Positions 1-37,601 of a stretch of 64,000 bases of DNA are shown in pieces (position 1 is the first letter of the stretch; every line of letters starts with the position of its first letter). Below the pieces are notes generated by a model, which was not told the DNA's origin, did no database searches, and saw only the letters and a list, made by a program, of their open reading frames with translations. Made by a program: the position numbers and the translations under genes. The stretch comes from Eleginops maclovinus (taxonomy: Eukaryota > Chordata > Actinopteri > Perciformes > Eleginopidae): assembly GCF_036324505.1 (NCBI RefSeq), contig NC_086370.1, positions 14,596,600-14,660,599 on the forward strand, written 5' to 3'.

Positions 1-2735
1 TAAAGGTCTCCTGTTATGCTATATTTGTGGGGCAATATCTATACAAATCGTGTCTGTGAAGTGTTCAGCACGCCTCATACCCCTCTATTTCAGCCCTGTT
101 CCGGAAGTGCTGATTCTGTGACTGTCGCTTTCAGCTCACGACTGTATATGGGGGTCGATAGGTTGGGACGTGTTACGTGGGTGGGTCGGAAAGGAGGAAA
201 AGTGAGAGGGTTGTATTTTCGGACACTTTCTGAGTCTACTGACACACCACGTATTTATCACATCATCAAAAAGTGCATTTTGCATAATAGGGGACCTTTC
301 AAATCTATCAGTATAAGTCTCGATGTTGGCTTTTATGGTAATAATGATCGTTTAACTTGACCTTTTTATGTCTAGGATTTAATGAGATCCTCTACAGTGT
401 AGTGAATACAATGCAAAGCGGATGACACTGTGAAATAATGCCAAATTGAATACTGAAAAAAAGCTTTCACACCTGTAAACGAAACGCATTCATTCATAAA
501 GTACTGGATTGACAGATCTATTTTATAGCCACATGCTGTAGTGGATAGGAGGGGTTACTTCTTGCCCTAATATTCTTAGTGATGTACCCACAACTATAGT
601 ATAATTGAAACCAGGCTTTTAGCTAGGATTCTTTTACAGGGTGTCCATTTTTTTTTCAATGACCTAGCAATGCGCGAGCATTTTGAAATTCATAACTCTC
701 TGAAACACTATTTCCTGCATTTGAGATGCACATTTTGTGGAATACAGCCACTTTTTTGTCTTTGTTACAACGTTATTTTGAGGCTGGGAGGAGGTATGTG
801 TGTGTGTCCGGGGGTGGGGAAGACCAGATAATTTTCGGGTCATATTATAATTACACTGATTGATATACAATATAATATGTTTCATAAGTTAATACAAAGA
901 ACAGTGAGTGTAACTGAAACTAAAAGGTACAACTTAATTGTCATATACATCTTGTATGTCTACTTATTCAATTTTGTTAATCTATATCTTATATTTATGC
1001 AAGACACTTACAGTTGTATTAGCTATGTGTTTGTGATGGTTTTCTGACCTTTCACACCTTTGAACATTCAGACAAGAAAACAATTCTTACATGACTACTC
1101 TGCTGGAAGAAGCTGGAGATCGTTGTCTGTGTTCTTCCTCTTTTCCTCATCTTTCACAGTAACTTGAAGAAAGAATTTTCATTTAGCCTTCAAATCAAAT
1201 CAATCAAATATTATAAAGGACATTATCAACTGTAAATATGTCAATAGTGGGAATTAATTACACTGTTCTCCACAAACAACATCCATTTATCGATCTTTTA
1301 AAAGTAAAGGCTCCCTATTATTCAAAGGAAACATACACATTGTGATCTCCTCATGCACCCCCCTCCCCACTACAGTTCTCGCCGGTCGCATCGTCCTGAC
1401 GTTTTTGCTGTTGTTTTTCCCCCGGTTCATCGACAGTTATTGCCACCAGAGGCCAGAGAAATTCCGAAATACTCCAATAGTTATCAGGCTTTCTGTCATG
1501 TTTGTAAAGATCGTTAAAAGTTTCAAGCTTAGCTGCACTTTCTTCCCGCGAAAAAGGTTAAAGAGATATCAGATATTCCACCAATACAGCGCCCGTCCAC
1601 GCCACGTCACGGAAGATCGACCAATGCAATATGCCGCGAGTCATTCGCGAGTTGTGAGCTTAGCGTGATTTCGGCTTGAATCGGCGGATTTTGATCACAT
1701 ACAGTGGAGGAAAGAATTAGGGCCTCTTGCCTAAAAGTAGGGCGTCCAATTTCTTGTCCAGAGGACGCCCAGACGCCCACCTACCTAAAAGCCTGATTGA
1801 AACTATATATCTGATTGGTAATATATTTTTATAACATTGAAGTAAGTCATTTTTAAAGTGTGAGCCTTGCCCTCCAAAGTTTGAGTGAGGACATGAGGGC
1901 TTGTGCTTGTTGTCTTTTGTGGAGCAGGTATGTGTGAGTGCGCCTTTATGATATCACTTTGTCGTCCTAAGACTGATAAGGATACTCTCGACCCTGGAAA
2001 CATTTGTAATTGGTATTTAACCTCCTGCTGAACCAGGACTGCTTTCACAAATCTGGATAGATGGTCTCTGTCTCTGACCGTCTGTCTTTCTTTCTTTCTT
2101 CTAGCAGTTAAAAGTCTTATTTTGATCAGTGTTGACAGCGTGTTTGTTCATAAATAGCGAGGGGATAAGGTGACGATTGCTTTTCCTTCCAGAGTTTCCC
2201 TTTGGTCCCCCCCTGACATCTTGCAACACAACATCGATGATAACGTTGATCCAAAAATAAACCAACATATCTTCAATAAGCATGTATGGGCCAGTGTGGC
2301 TGATTCAGTGCTCCAGCTGTAGTATTATGCAATTGATCTTCTGGCCGTTGACCTCTCTGTGGAGGTCGCTGGTCAGTGACCTCACTAAACAAACACTACT
2401 GTATGTATCAGCAGTTATTAAGCCAGTTATTCCTCCCTTTCTCCCTCCGAGCCCCAGATAAAGAGACAACACCAGTCAAATGTCAGGTTGTCTGGCCCTA
2501 CTGGTTTAACAAAGTCAGTGGCAGGCCAGACTGGCAGGATACGATCAAGTGACATTTTGGTTGTCAAAGTGTAGTCCTGGCCTAGACAACCGATTCTAAA
2601 CCAACAGCAAACATACAGACTCCGCTGTTATTATTATTAGGACCTTATTGTGAATGACTCCTTTGATTTGAGACAATGTATAATATATCAACATTGCTGC
2701 TTTTTTTCTGGATAATCAAACTATCTCTCTTCCAG
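1..2735. other. Non-coding: intron 1 or upstream region of tmem150a
   Basis: No exon can be supported here. I searched for the short N-terminal exon of TMEM150A (start Met, first membrane helix, ending just before the Y-A-M-A motif) and did not find it, so it probably lies left of the window. The stretch at about 1340-1800 is unusually GC-rich and contains an inverted pair, GGGCGTCC/GGACGCCC, near 1740-1770. It reads like an old repeat, but no termini are clear. A short TTTC tract lies near 2085-2100. Confidence 0.5.
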
Positions 2736-20189
<17,454 letters not shown>

Positions 20190-23060
20190 CCCGCTGGCAC
20201 ACCGTGATGCCACACAGATGGTTCCTTCCTTTCAAACTCTGGTTGTTGAATGAGTTTAATTATTCTTTTCCAGCCGCGTTCGTCTGAAGCTTTGAAATGA
20301 ACCAGGCCAGTGCCACTCATGGCAGAGTGGAGTCTACTTTTTCAGCCCTGAGGGGGGAGAGCTAAGCTTGTATTGTTCTCACATCAGAGCTCGGTGTCTC
20401 AAGAACTTTGCGTTTTGCACATTGCACAAGTGTAAAACCAGACTTCCTCCCAGCTCAGTCATGTGACAAGCAGAAGTGTATTTTATCAATCAGATAAAAA
20501 TGTGCTGTTCTCCTCTGAGATCTTGAAACATTTCTCAATAGTGGACTGGTTTCACTTCAGATGACTTCCTGAAAGCATCATTATCTGCGTTAAGGAGTGA
20601 AGGCTGCTGGACGGCCGGGATGACAGTGTTACAGCAGCGAGACGGAGAGGAGAGAGAGAAGAGGGTGTGAGTGTGAACGAGGGAGCAGGGTCATGCTTGT
20701 TTTATAAAGATAAATGCAATACATTTAAAGAAACTGTCAAATAGAAAAGTAAGACAATGTCTCAGTAAATCCTACATTAAGCAATACATTGTTATACAAT
20801 TTAAACAATTATCATCATGCTCCACGCTACATCTGCGGGTGGTCCAAAATCACTTAATATAGTTTTAAATTTGCATCATTAATGACAAGATGTTTGAATA
20901 GCTACTCGTCTTGGTTCCAGGATGCTTTGTGTGCTGTACTATGTCCTTATTTGAACCACACATAACACAAACAGTGCCACATTTACATCAAAACGTTACG
21001 ACTTAAAACCTAAATAGTTGCCTCATCCCCTTTGTGATGGGATAAATACACCACATTGACCTTAAACCTCAAATGTGTTTGACTTCCTCTCTAGCGTTCT
21101 ACCAAAGACAATGAAAGAAAGATGATACAGTGTCCAGAGGCCAAAGACGTCCCTGCTAATTCAAGCCAGAGCACTGGGTTTATTGAGTTTAGTGAGCAGG
21201 CATCACACGTGTTCCCAGCTCCTATGAACGCAGGTCTGCATCCCCCCCTCCCCCCCCAGCAAGGGGAAGCTGCACATGCTGTCACTGCTTTACGGGAAAA
21301 GGGAAGAAGGAAGGATTTGTTGTGTTACTGAGATGCTCTGTTCTGCCTCCATGTTACTTGACAGCAGAATAAGCCAAATATCACTTGGTGCTAAAACACA
21401 CGGCCTTATCTTGAAGTTTTCCCTGAGTTTCTCTGTGTTTATGTTAACGTCTGATGAATGGAAGCATCAGGGCGGTTACAGACTGCTTATATTGGAGAAG
21501 CAGGGGCATGAGGCTGCAGTGCCAGGAATACCAAAACAGATCTACATTAAATATGGCTCCCTGCTAATTGCTACACTGACTTGATAATTCTATCTTCTAG
21601 TGTATTTTATTTTTATTTTAGCCCCACAAATCCTTTCAGTTTTCCCTTTTTTTAAGATTTTCCAATGTTTTTATTTGTATTCGCTGACTTTCTGTGATGT
21701 GCTGTAATACCGAGTAAGGATTACTGTTTATATTTCTGGAAAATGTTCAACATCTCAGTGTAATATTAACACACTCTGATCTCTCTGGTGGAAACCCAGA
21801 GCAAGCAGAGGGTTTACAACAGTGATGGTCATGTTACTAGGTGCTCTCTCAGTAAAAATATCAAACCCTCACACCACAACCGGCCACATGTTGGGTATAG
21901 GTTTCAGTAGTGCCAGTGTTTAAGCTGCTCAAAAGCACATTATTCAAACCGCTTTACATCCTGTCAAAGCTGTGTCTCGGACGAATACTGTCACAAAGAC
22001 TGGAGTTGGAAAGCTTGTGCACGCTGCTATAGTCCACACACCTGTGGTGTCTTGCTTCTCCCTACTGGTCAAACTGCGTACTGCGGGTTTTGGATCAGAG
22101 CTGTGATGTTGCTGCTCCGCTCACACGAGGTCTTGTTTTCTACTTGTAACATTTTCTTTATCCACGTTCGATCACCTCAAGGTTTTTGCCAAATCAGCTC
22201 TTGTTTTACTTTAAATTTGCAAAGAAGGCGTAGCTAAGTGTGGGAGAGCTCTTAAACTCTGCCTGCTACTACTTTGAAGTAAAACCATGTGACACTAGTT
22301 TTGCAATATGCATTCTTTTAAGTGTTTTTTGTCAAATGACTGTGCTGCTCGTGTGGCTGTAGTGTAAAAACCTTTTCATTACTCCTTTCTGCAGGATAGG
22401 AAACATCTACAAAGCCCTTGTTTCGATTTTTACACTACAGGAATCTCTTTAGTAAAATTCTCCCTAAGACATATTCACATGTCGCATTTTCCCCATTTTG
22501 CATCCTCTTCTTTTAATGTCACACTCTTTCTTCTGTCCTTGCTTCCTCGTTTACTGATCTGTCTGAACTTTGCACTCAGGAAAACGTTACGACCCAAGCT
22601 GCATTGTTTGATTCACAGCAGAATGACCTCTGCATGCTTCTGCCTTCTGTTGTTTTGTTTTTAAGGCATTCGTTCGATGACTGTTCATCATGTTTATATG
22701 TTGTGTGTTTATGTAGGTTGATAGCTACAATATAATAGATTATTTCTGTTAATCAAGACCCTGTTAAGCTTCAAAATAAACATTCCTGTCTAGTAAGCTT
22801 TTGCTTATGTTGCTCATGATGGTTAAATATCTGCAAGAAAAACTCTCATGCAATCATTAGATCATTGGTGAGCTTTCTGACAACTAGCTTCTGTAAACCT
22901 CACAGAAATCTGTTACTCAATACTGTTGAAATGCAAAATGCTCCCTATGTGCCTTATATATTATTTTGATAATGAAAACCAAAGAGGTTTAGGTTGTAAA
23001 TTCTATTTTGATGTAAAGTCATATGATTGTATATATATGCCTTAATGTTCAACAAATAAA
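20190..23060 (+). other. Probable tmem150a 3'UTR ending at AATAAA
   Basis: Non-coding after the stop codon. AATAAA at 23055-23060 is a reasonable polyadenylation signal, preceded by AT-rich sequence typical of a UTR end. An earlier AATAAA-like site lies near 22772. The small open frames here show no domain. The UTR extent is inferred from position only. Confidence 0.45.
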
Positions 23061-24514
23061 AATGTTCCAAAAACTAAGCAATCACTTTCTCTATTTCTTC
23101 TGCACGTAGCTCTTATCTAGCGTGATGTATAAATGGGCGATACATCCATTTATCTTTCATTTTCTTTATTGTTTAATTATTTACATTGTCCAGTTTCTCT
23201 TCCAACAGAGTCAACACAGATCAACACATTAAATAGAAAACAATTCGGCCGTAAAAGAAAGCAAGGGTTGTTTCACTAGCCACGAAGTCCTACACCTCTG
23301 CAGACATGACGTTTTGAGGTGAGTACTGTTCACACTTCCTCAATCCCATCAGAAGGAATTAATTGGATTAAATACTTTTATCAAGCAATCGCGAAAGCTG
23401 ACTTAAAAATCAATGTTCAAAATGCCTTTTGGAGAAATATATTTTTACAAACTCCCTTCTTTATTTTAAATCCACGAAAGACGCTCTCAATCCGCAATGA
23501 AGGGCTGCAGAGAACATTGAGAGATAAGTGAGTTATGTATCTCAAAGATAAAGGAGATCTGCATCTACACCAAGGGTGTCAGATATTATAAAATTGCAAA
23601 ACTGTAAGACATCAGTGGTGAACTAAATGCTTAGTCTCAACAGTGTGCAGCCTGGTAATCCACTGCAAAGAGAAGAGACTGATTAAGACTTCACGTGTTT
23701 GGTTAAAATAAGTCACATCCATAAACTCTTTGGGCAGCCGGCCTACAGGTAAAACAAAAATAACATTTAAAGATACAAATCAGCCGGGCAGTTTGTGGCT
23801 GAAAGGATGACAGAAAAGAAGTGCACTGTGAAAACCGTATGGCTATTTACTGATTGTAACATAATGTTGAAGAGATCAGAGCTCTCCACGTTTTAATGAC
23901 CTGGCTTGATGTACAACGGTGAGGGTAACAGTGCTAACAGCTGTAGCACACATTACAAATTAAGACTTAGAAAAGGAATTTTACAGTCATGACAAAAAGA
24001 TTACATTTTCTCCTAAAGCTGAGCCTTTTGTTGAGCAAAAATAGTATATCCATGATGGTCACTGATGAAGTATTTGCTGTAAATAAAGCACTGAGGTTGT
24101 TTCTGTACATCCTACTAAAGGAACATTTGCAGTTTTGAGGTAAAACCCTGATCCTAGTGGGTTAAAAATATTTATCTTCAGCGGATTTTATTTGCTGCTC
24201 CTATACCTTACTACGGAAGATCTTTGACTAGCGATTGTACCCATATTTATAAAGCACCAATAATTCGATGTTCAAGGACCCGGGAGGAAAGGATTGGTTA
24301 CTGAGATGTCCTCTGCATTGTCTGTCTGCTCCATATGTTGTTTGCCTACAACAACTTCTGCATAATGATATTCCTCATCTCTTTTAATCTTACTTATCGC
24401 TAACTTTGGCTTTAGTTCTTCCTATTTAAAAATGTCCAATCAGTCGAAGGAGCTGTTAGCCGTAGCCGAGAAAGAGGCGCCACGTTCAGCCTAAAAGACG
24501 AGCAGGTGGAATAT
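23061..24514. other. Convergent intergenic space / mat1a 3'UTR
   Basis: tmem150a and mat1a converge here. TTTATT at 24187-24192 would be an AATAAA signal on the minus strand, about 320 nt past the mat1a stop; other candidates lie near 23166. No gene was seen. Confidence 0.45.
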
Positions 24515-27500
24515 TTAGTACACAAGCTTTTTAGGCATCTCCCAAGTAAACTCTGGTCGACCAAAGTGGCCGTAGGAGGCTGTCTGCTGGTAGATGGGCC
24601 TCTTCAGGTTCAGTTCCCTGTAGAGGAAGAAATGTAACATCAGAGGTGAGAAGACAGTAAGCAAGTCACAGGATAATATCTGGATTGTTTTTGTCATTTT
24701 ATGTATGTAGTTCTGGCTATGATCATCTGAAATTAATTTGTATTTAAGATTGAAGAGACATTTAGCCATGAGTGATCTGGAGCTTGTTATTGAGTTTTAT
24801 GATATTGCGAATATTGCATTAATGTTTTTGTTTTGTGTTGATCCGTGCAATTAAATCTATGTAGGGAAGGGCATTGCAAACTATCGTATGCTAAACTTGT
24901 TTAGGCGGGGGCTCATTACCATTTAAAGCTACAGATACAGAATTAGCTATTTTGAAACAGGGCTGAAACAGAGGGGTTTATGGCATGCTACAATGCATGA
25001 TCTGTTTGGTATTTCAAGCCAAACACTTCATGATTTGTATATATCTGAGACCTATAATATATTGTTGAAAAAAGTATAATAGGGCACCTTTCAATTTGAA
25101 CATGTTCAGCTCGTGGCCCCTAGTGGTAGTAGAAAAAAATGCACAGCACCGGAATAACGCATATTTATTGTCAAATGTTGCTACAAACAGGAACCTAGGC
25201 CATCAGACGTTATTGAAATATGCTAAAAAATCAACTTGGGGGTGGTTACAAATGTAGCAGCTGGACACTGTCTTGCATAAGAAAGATAGGTCATATAGGT
25301 CATATAGTAATGTTTACCTGACAATGACTCCTGGCCGCAGATCAAAGTTCTTGTTGACAATCTTCAGCAGCTCTGACTCTGATTTCTCAGAGGAACCGTA
25401 GGTGAACAAGGAGATGGACAGAGGATGTGCCACTCCGATAGCATAAGACACCTGGAACACACCCAGAAAGGTAGATAGAAATGTTTCTATCAGCCCGTTT
25501 ATGCTTCAAACACCACATCTACAGCCTTTACTCCCTAATACATTGTTAGATGGGTGAATAAATTAAGCTGTATGCTCACCTGAACCAGAACTCTCCTGCA
25601 CAGTTTAGCTTTGACTAGAGACTTGGCGACCCAGCGAGCAGCGTAGGCAGCGGAGCGGTCCACCTTTGAGAAGTCTTTGCCGGAGAAAGCTCCACCACCA
25701 TGTGCACCCCAACCTCCATATGTGTCGACAATGATCTTCCTGCCTGTCACACCAGCATCACCCTGTTGAAGGAAGAAGATGAGAAAAATCAGTCCAGACT
25801 TCTTAAGTGCTTGATTGTTTTCTGGTTGAAGTAAACAGCTTTTGTATGATGTTCACCTGAGGTCCTCCAATGACAAAGCGACCACTAGGCTGGAGGTGGT
25901 AGATGGTCTTGTTGTCCAAATATTTAGCAGGAACCACAGCAGTGATCACCTAAACCAATCAATGCAACATTAAAACCAAAGACGTGCTTTCAGCAGAGGC
26001 CGGTTAGGTGTGCTTATGAGGCTCTACCTTCTCCTTGAGGACCTTCTTCTGTTCCTCCAAAGTAACAATATCATCGTGCTGGACGGAGATTACGATGGTG
26101 TGAACTCTCTTGGGGATCACCGCTCCATTCTTCTGTTCATAATGTACAGTCACCTTTGGGACACACATGAAATCAAAAGTTGGTATGTTGGAATTTATTA
26201 TAATTACTGACAGATCTGTAGTTTTCTCTCCGTTTTTACTGCTGCTATTTGTTTTTCTTTGCAGATCCTCACCTGAAACTTGAATGAGAGCTTGACCTGA
26301 TATCGTGTGATACCCCCACAAAGGTGTATTTGCATTTGCAAGGTACCTACAAAGTAAATTCCTTTATATTTCTTTGTGAATAAATATGTGAGCTAATCCC
26401 AATGTGAGCTAAAACCAAACCTCTTTTAATATTCAACCTACCATCTCTTGACTGACTTTATAACAACTTATATTGACCAGCAACACAAAGGCATTATACA
26501 AGTCAATGTTTTTCTTCTGCTGGCACCAAGACAAATTTCTCGAAAGACACCCAGAGTAGAAACAGTAGACTACTACACAGAAGACATACTGTATAGGGAG
26601 GAAAAATGTTGCAGGTGTTTTAATACAACACATAAACTCACCTGTGTTTTAGAGTCAGGGCGCAGCCAGGGGATGGAGCCGTTGCGTCTGAGTTCAGCCA
26701 TCTTTGAGTTGAGTTTGTGAGCTAAGACGATGGTGAGAGGCATGCACTCCTCAGTCTCATCTGTGGCATAGCCAAACATCAGACCCTGCAGAGAGAGAGA
26801 GCGAGACAGCACACAAAGATCGTCATCTGAGGGAAATAGGAATCTTCAAAAAAAACGGGGAAAAATAGGCTGACATAATAAATGAAAAGAGCACTCATGT
26901 ATGTAAATAGGTTAAAATAAATGTAGTGCTAAACAATTACCTGCATTTCAGTTATGTAACAGTAGCATATGTGGTTCCACATTTCATGTTTTAAACCTTG
27001 TTTCCTATGCAGTGGTTTATGTAGCTCTAGTTCATAGTATTTCTTTAGGCACAAAAAGTGCCTACCATCCATGTTTAAAATGTGTAAAGTGAAAAAGTTG
27101 CGCTTCTTTGCTCCTCATGCAGTTCAATTAATGGGTAGCAGTCGCTATTATCCCCCAAATATGGCTGACTTGCTGTCGCTGATTTCATATTCCCATTCCC
27201 TTCTAGCTTGGCATTGTTGAATTTTATTTTTCTGTAGCCTAGTAAGCTATTAAATATTGTTATTATTATTGTACCTGATCCCCCGCTCCAATGTCCTCCT
27301 CCTGTCTGTCAATGTGGACGCCCTGAGCAATGTCGGGACTCTGCTGCTCCAGAGCCACCAGCACATTACAGGTCTTATAGTCAAAACCTGCAGAAGGAAG
27401 GAGAATGAAAGCTGACACACAGAGCATCTTTTACCCTTATTTTTTTTCATTTGTTATTCTCTCACCTTTGTCAGAGTTGTCGTAGCCGATGTGTTTGATG

Positions 27501-29820
27501 GCGTCCCTCACCACCTTTTGGTAGTCCACGTTGGCCCGGGATGTGATCTCTCCACAGAGCAACACCATGCCAGTCTTACACACCGTCTCTGTCAAATCAA
27601 TCAACACATTACATACGTGTTTAACATTTTTGTCACAATCCATAACTAAAGACAGATAGAAATTAAAAAACACCATAAATGTGTTCTGCTCGTTTTGACT
27701 CTAGTTGAATTGTATTTGATGGACACAAAATATCTCATATACTCACCACAGGCCACTTTGGCATCTGGGTCCTGCCTCAGGTGAGCGTCCAGGACAGCAT
27801 CACTGATCTGGTCACAGATCTTATCTGTGGAAATCAAACAAGCAGTAAACAAAAAGTTTAGATTCAGAACAGTGTGATTTTTATTTAATATTGCTGTGGA
27901 AATTCTGGGCCAGTTTATTTGAGATGAATTTGCTTTTTGAAGAAATAATTCCAGTATTTGAAAGATTGAAATAAACACATATAGAAGCATTATTACATTA
28001 AGTTTAGCAGATTTTTTTCTAAAGGTTTAATGCTTATTTTTCAAAAAGGAACATGTTGGATTTGAGTGCAGCAGCAGGATAATGCCTCACAAACCACTCC
28101 ATTCATCTTTCTCTCGGCCCTCCTGCTGAAGCAATGCAACACACGTGTTACATCAGAAACAACAACAAACACGTGGTTACATCGGCTCAACACAACCCTG
28201 AGAACCTCAAAGTAAAGCACTCATATTCAAATGTTGAGTAATCCAAATGTTTTTATTGTTTTAATCTTGATACTGTAGGTTGAATTTGCAGATTTTTGCA
28301 GGTGTATGTCTACATGTGTTTGATCCCAAAAAGGTTCTCTATCTGTGGGAACATCCCAGACCTCGAAGTGTTATCAAACCAACGCTGTGTGCTGCAGCTC
28401 TCCACCAACGCCAGACGTCTCTGTAAATGTGCTAAAAGTGGGATGTAAAGTGTTAAACCTCTTACCTCTATCAATAACCTGCTTGGTTATTGAATGACTT
28501 TGTAACCTTCTGCTAGTAAAAGACATCTGAAATGAACAAAAGGGATGTTGGTCTTGCTGGTCACCATGCTTTCTAGAAAAATAGCCATCTGCTCAAAGCT
28601 GTTTGACAATCTAGCCTAATAGATTTTTGGGGTTTTGGATTATCACGCATTTCTGTTTTTCTTTACATTTCATATCCCTGGTAACTAGGTCTTCCACTTC
28701 ACTTCCAAATCTTTCATTGAATGCCGTTTTTTAAATCCTAAAAGACTCCTAGTTGTGTCTACTCGTAGATCTACCGAGTACAAGTATGATATCTACACAC
28801 ACTAAAGATGAAGCCTTCTATTTTGCCATGTTTCAAACATTTTCCTAATAATTAATAATGAATAAATTGGTGTAATTAATGTAATTGTTTATCCTTTAAT
28901 CATTTGTTTTCAATAATTGGAGCTCAAAGTTGTCATTTTTCCTGTCAGTGTCTGTAAAGCTGGCCACCTGTTTTTACTCTGCTGCGTTTCCTGATTATCG
29001 ATTTAGTAAAGGGGACTTTGTAACATATTTGTGAAAGGATTACAACACAAGTTGGGGCTGGTCTAAAAGGACAGTTATATGTTGACAAAAACATCTGCTA
29101 CATCAATCACAATTAGACGGTTACACACCAAGTTGTTAATATGTATATATTGCTAATAAATGCTAAATAGGGGGAATTAATTGTAAGAATAGCCAACATA
29201 TAATTGTTACTTTTTGGACTGAATGGCATGAGTAACATTTCATTTTGACAAGGTAAAGGCTGACAGCTTTGTTTTGTTGCAGCATTGTACATGCATTTTG
29301 GACTGACATGTGTTATCAACATGCCAATTGTATCCCAGCACACCAAAAGAGAGATGCTTTTACTCCAGCGTGTAACCTTACACAACCGTCACACACATTT
29401 ATTTCCTGCTGCCCATAAGTGAGAATGAGAGAGAGGGGCACTAAACACATGTTGCTGTGAATGGAATACCAACCATGCTTGGAGTGAGAAGCACTGTGGA
29501 GCTATTTTGGTCTTGATGTCTAACTTGTGTAATGTTTATTTGTATACATGTCCTTATTTGCCGTTTTAGTAAAATGATAAACCTACAGTATTTGTCTGTG
29601 TACAGAAAAAGGTAAACGTGTTTGAACTGTTATTAAAACAAAGTGAAAAGGCATGGCCGAGGTGTGAAATATCATATAGTAAACACTTTCACACGCTTTA
29701 GTTTCAGTGTCCCAGTTTCACCCAAGTGTAGTTAAAGTTGATTGGAGACTCACCTGGATGTCCCTCTCCTACGGACTCCGATGTGAACATGAAAGAGCCA
29801 TCGTCCAGGCTGTCACTCAT
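24515..29820 (-). CDS. mat1a: S-adenosylmethionine synthetase (methionine adenosyltransferase), mat1a-type
   Basis: Coding exons in transcript order: 29820-29754, 27824-27747, 27588-27466, 27387-27275, 26785-26642, 26153-26028, 25949-25857, 25762-25580, 25451-25318, 24617-24515. All have GT/AG borders and consistent phases, for 387 residues. The enzyme makes S-adenosylmethionine from methionine and ATP in the cytosol, as a dimer or tetramer. Hallmarks seen: GEGHPDKICDQ near the N-terminus, signature 1 [15 protein letters not shown], and signature 2 GGGAFSGKD (phosphate-binding loop). Several positions favour MAT1A over MAT2[26 protein letters not shown] and the end KKLVY. The N-terminus is shorter than in mammals ([10 protein letters not shown] before MFTSESVG). 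The start is the only ATG in frame after an upstream UTR. Its neighbour selenou1 (PRXL2A) is also a MAT1A neighbour in human, which supports the paralogue call. A mat2a-like paralogue is the alternative. Confidence 0.92.
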
Positions 29821-35639
<5,819 letters not shown>

Positions 35640-35640
<1 letters not shown>

Positions 35641-35691
35641 CAAACTTCAGATTCCTCCACATTAGCAGCGAGGCACAGTCTGGTGAGTATC
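35640..35691 (+). other. Possible 5'UTR exon of selenou1 copy 1
   Basis: Sequence ending at a strong donor, CTG|GTGAGT, near 35691, about 630 nt before the coding exon's acceptor at 36325. The second copy has a similar arrangement. There is no transcript evidence. Confidence 0.3.
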
Positions 35692-36351
35692 ACATTTTTG
35701 TTTGAGATATTGAAAATTAACAAAAGTTCAATGTTGGGCCATTATAAACTAAATTATTTAATCTAATTGGCATTTTTCTTTTGCCAATATGTGGAGTTCA
35801 TACATGTTGTTAATCTAATTAAATGCTGAATGTGTGTGAAGCGGTCACATGGAACACTGCATTCCTGCTTCCTGAACAATAGCATGAATTTTCTTTTCAA
35901 TCTTTTTGTTGGAGCATCTAAAAAAACTAGGACAAACATGTTTATGGCTACATCTAACTATTTTCTATAGTGAACAATCTGCAGAGACATTTTTGTATCA
36001 ATCAATAATTGTTGGGTCTATACAATGTTAGAAAATAGTTCCTCAAAGTCCAAGGTGAAGTTTTTCAAAATCTGTTTTGTACCCAAAGATATTTTTTTTC
36101 AACATGAGTTTTTATGACATATTTTCCTGAAAAAGTATTTTAAGGATTTATCGGTTGTCAATATAACAAAAAGATTAGATAAAGAAATTAGCAAAGCATG
36201 TAACAGTGTGCCTGTTTTGCTTTGTCATGCCATCTTACTGATAAATTAAAACATCCTAATACTGTTAAAAGGTCCCGTCATAGAGAAGATTTAACATTTT
36301 ATATTTGTACATGTTCTCTTTGTAGGGGGGCTGCGGAGCGAGTTTAGGGTC

Positions 36352-37601
36352 ATGGTGAGCGTGACCACGGTCCTGAAGGCGGTGAGCCTGTTTGTTGCAG
36401 AGCTCATCACCTCCGTCACAGACTGGTTCCAGACCAAACCAGCATGGGCAAACTTAGAAGTGCTGGAGGACACAGAACTGAAGACCACTGGGGGCAGTGA
36501 GTGTAGATTCAGAATCAAGCAGAATCTATTAACTTGCAGATATGCTGCATCTTTGCTCACAAAGTTGCACATTTTAGTATAAAATGCCCCTTTCATGATG
36601 AAACCCTGGGGAAACCAAAGAAGAGGGAATTCTTTACTAAAAGACTGTAATGACTTGTTGTACTAATTGTTTTAACGATCTGAATTCCTGATAATCAGGA
36701 TAGAATGACACAAACCTGTTGTCTTACAAACAACACTTTAATCAAAGTTGAATACAAATCTGGTTAAAATATAACTTTCGAGATTTGTCATTATCATTTA
36801 GATTCAAAACATACTCTTTTATCTCTTCAGTCCATGAGCGACACAGGGCCAAATCTCTGTGGGAGAAGACTGGAGCTGTGGTCATGGTTGTACGGCGACC
36901 CGGATGATTATTGTGCAGAGAGGTACGACATCATTTGCCTGTTAGATATCTGTACTCTGTAGTTACCAAAGTGATTTGTATTCCCAATTTTGTTTCTATC
37001 TGTCCTTCCCTCTAGGAAGCTGCTGAGCTGTCCTCTCTGAAGTCCCAGCTGCAGGACCTTGAAGTCCCTCTGTTTGCCATAGTCAAAGAAAACATTGGCA
37101 AAGAGCTGGACTGCTTCAAGAAGTCCTTCACTGGGAAAGTCTACGTGGATCAGCAGGTCTGCTTTTACACACGGCTTTACAGATGATATGTGTAACACTA
37201 AGGGTTACACAATATAAGACATTAAACTACTTTTTTTAATTCTCATAGAGAAATTTCTACGGGCCTCAACAGAGGTGGATGTTTCTCTCCATGTTCCTGC
37301 GTGTTGGTGTGTGGAGGAGCATTTGGCGGGCCTACAGGAGGGGCTTCAGGGGAAACATAAGAGGAGAAGGATTAATCCTGGGTGGAGTCTTTGTCATCGG
37401 GCCTGGAGATCAGGTAGGCATTCATTTACAGAATGAATCTTTTTTTGTGTGTACCGGAGGTTTTGAATGGGTAAATATATTTATTTTTTCCCCTAACAGG
37501 GTATTCTACTTGAGCACCGTGAGAAGGAGTTTGGGGATAAAGTAAATTTGCTGGCAGTGCTCACAACAGCCCGCAAAATGCAAGATGGCTTGGCAAGATA
37601 G
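36352..37601 (+). CDS. selenou1-like: Selenoprotein U1 (PRXL2A family), tandem copy 1, Sec-TGA
   Basis: Coding parts: 36352-36496, 36831-36922, 37016-37156, 37249-37413, 37500-37601, for 214 residues if TGA 36905-36907 is read as selenocysteine. The protein is a thioredoxin-fold, peroxiredoxin-like 2 family member and a probable redox regulator. The order is a hydrophobic N-terminal helix (about residues 5-25), then SLWEKTGAVVMVVRRPG-U-LLC with Sec74 and Cys77 forming the U-x-x-C active site. Next come LSSLKSQLQDLEVPLFA, the FYGPQQR block, EGLILGGVFVIG and GILLEHREKEFG. Human PRXL2A has C-F-L-C here, so the TGA sits exactly at the catalytic cysteine. All introns match copy 2 in phase and position. 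The N-terminus (MVSVTTVLKAV) differs from human and from copy 2. A SECIS hairpin lies in the 3'UTR. The reading frame is otherwise intact. Confidence 0.9.
36905..36907 (+). other. In-frame TGA, selenocysteine codon (copy 1)
   Basis: The TGA lies between GGA (Gly) and TTA-TTG-TGC, giving G-U-L-L-C. Homology continues unbroken on both sides and across four more exons. Confidence 0.9.

Noticed and set aside
1342..1668. 108-codon frame near the left edge
   Set aside because: No domain, repeat-like surroundings, and no match to the missing tmem150a exon.
1735..1785. GGGCGTCC/GGACGCCC inverted pair as a functional hairpin
   Set aside because: Short arms in what looks like repeat debris; no supporting context.
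36905..36907. TGA as a pseudogene stop in selenou1
   Set aside because: It falls at the catalytic Cys position, both copies share it, and each has a SECIS.
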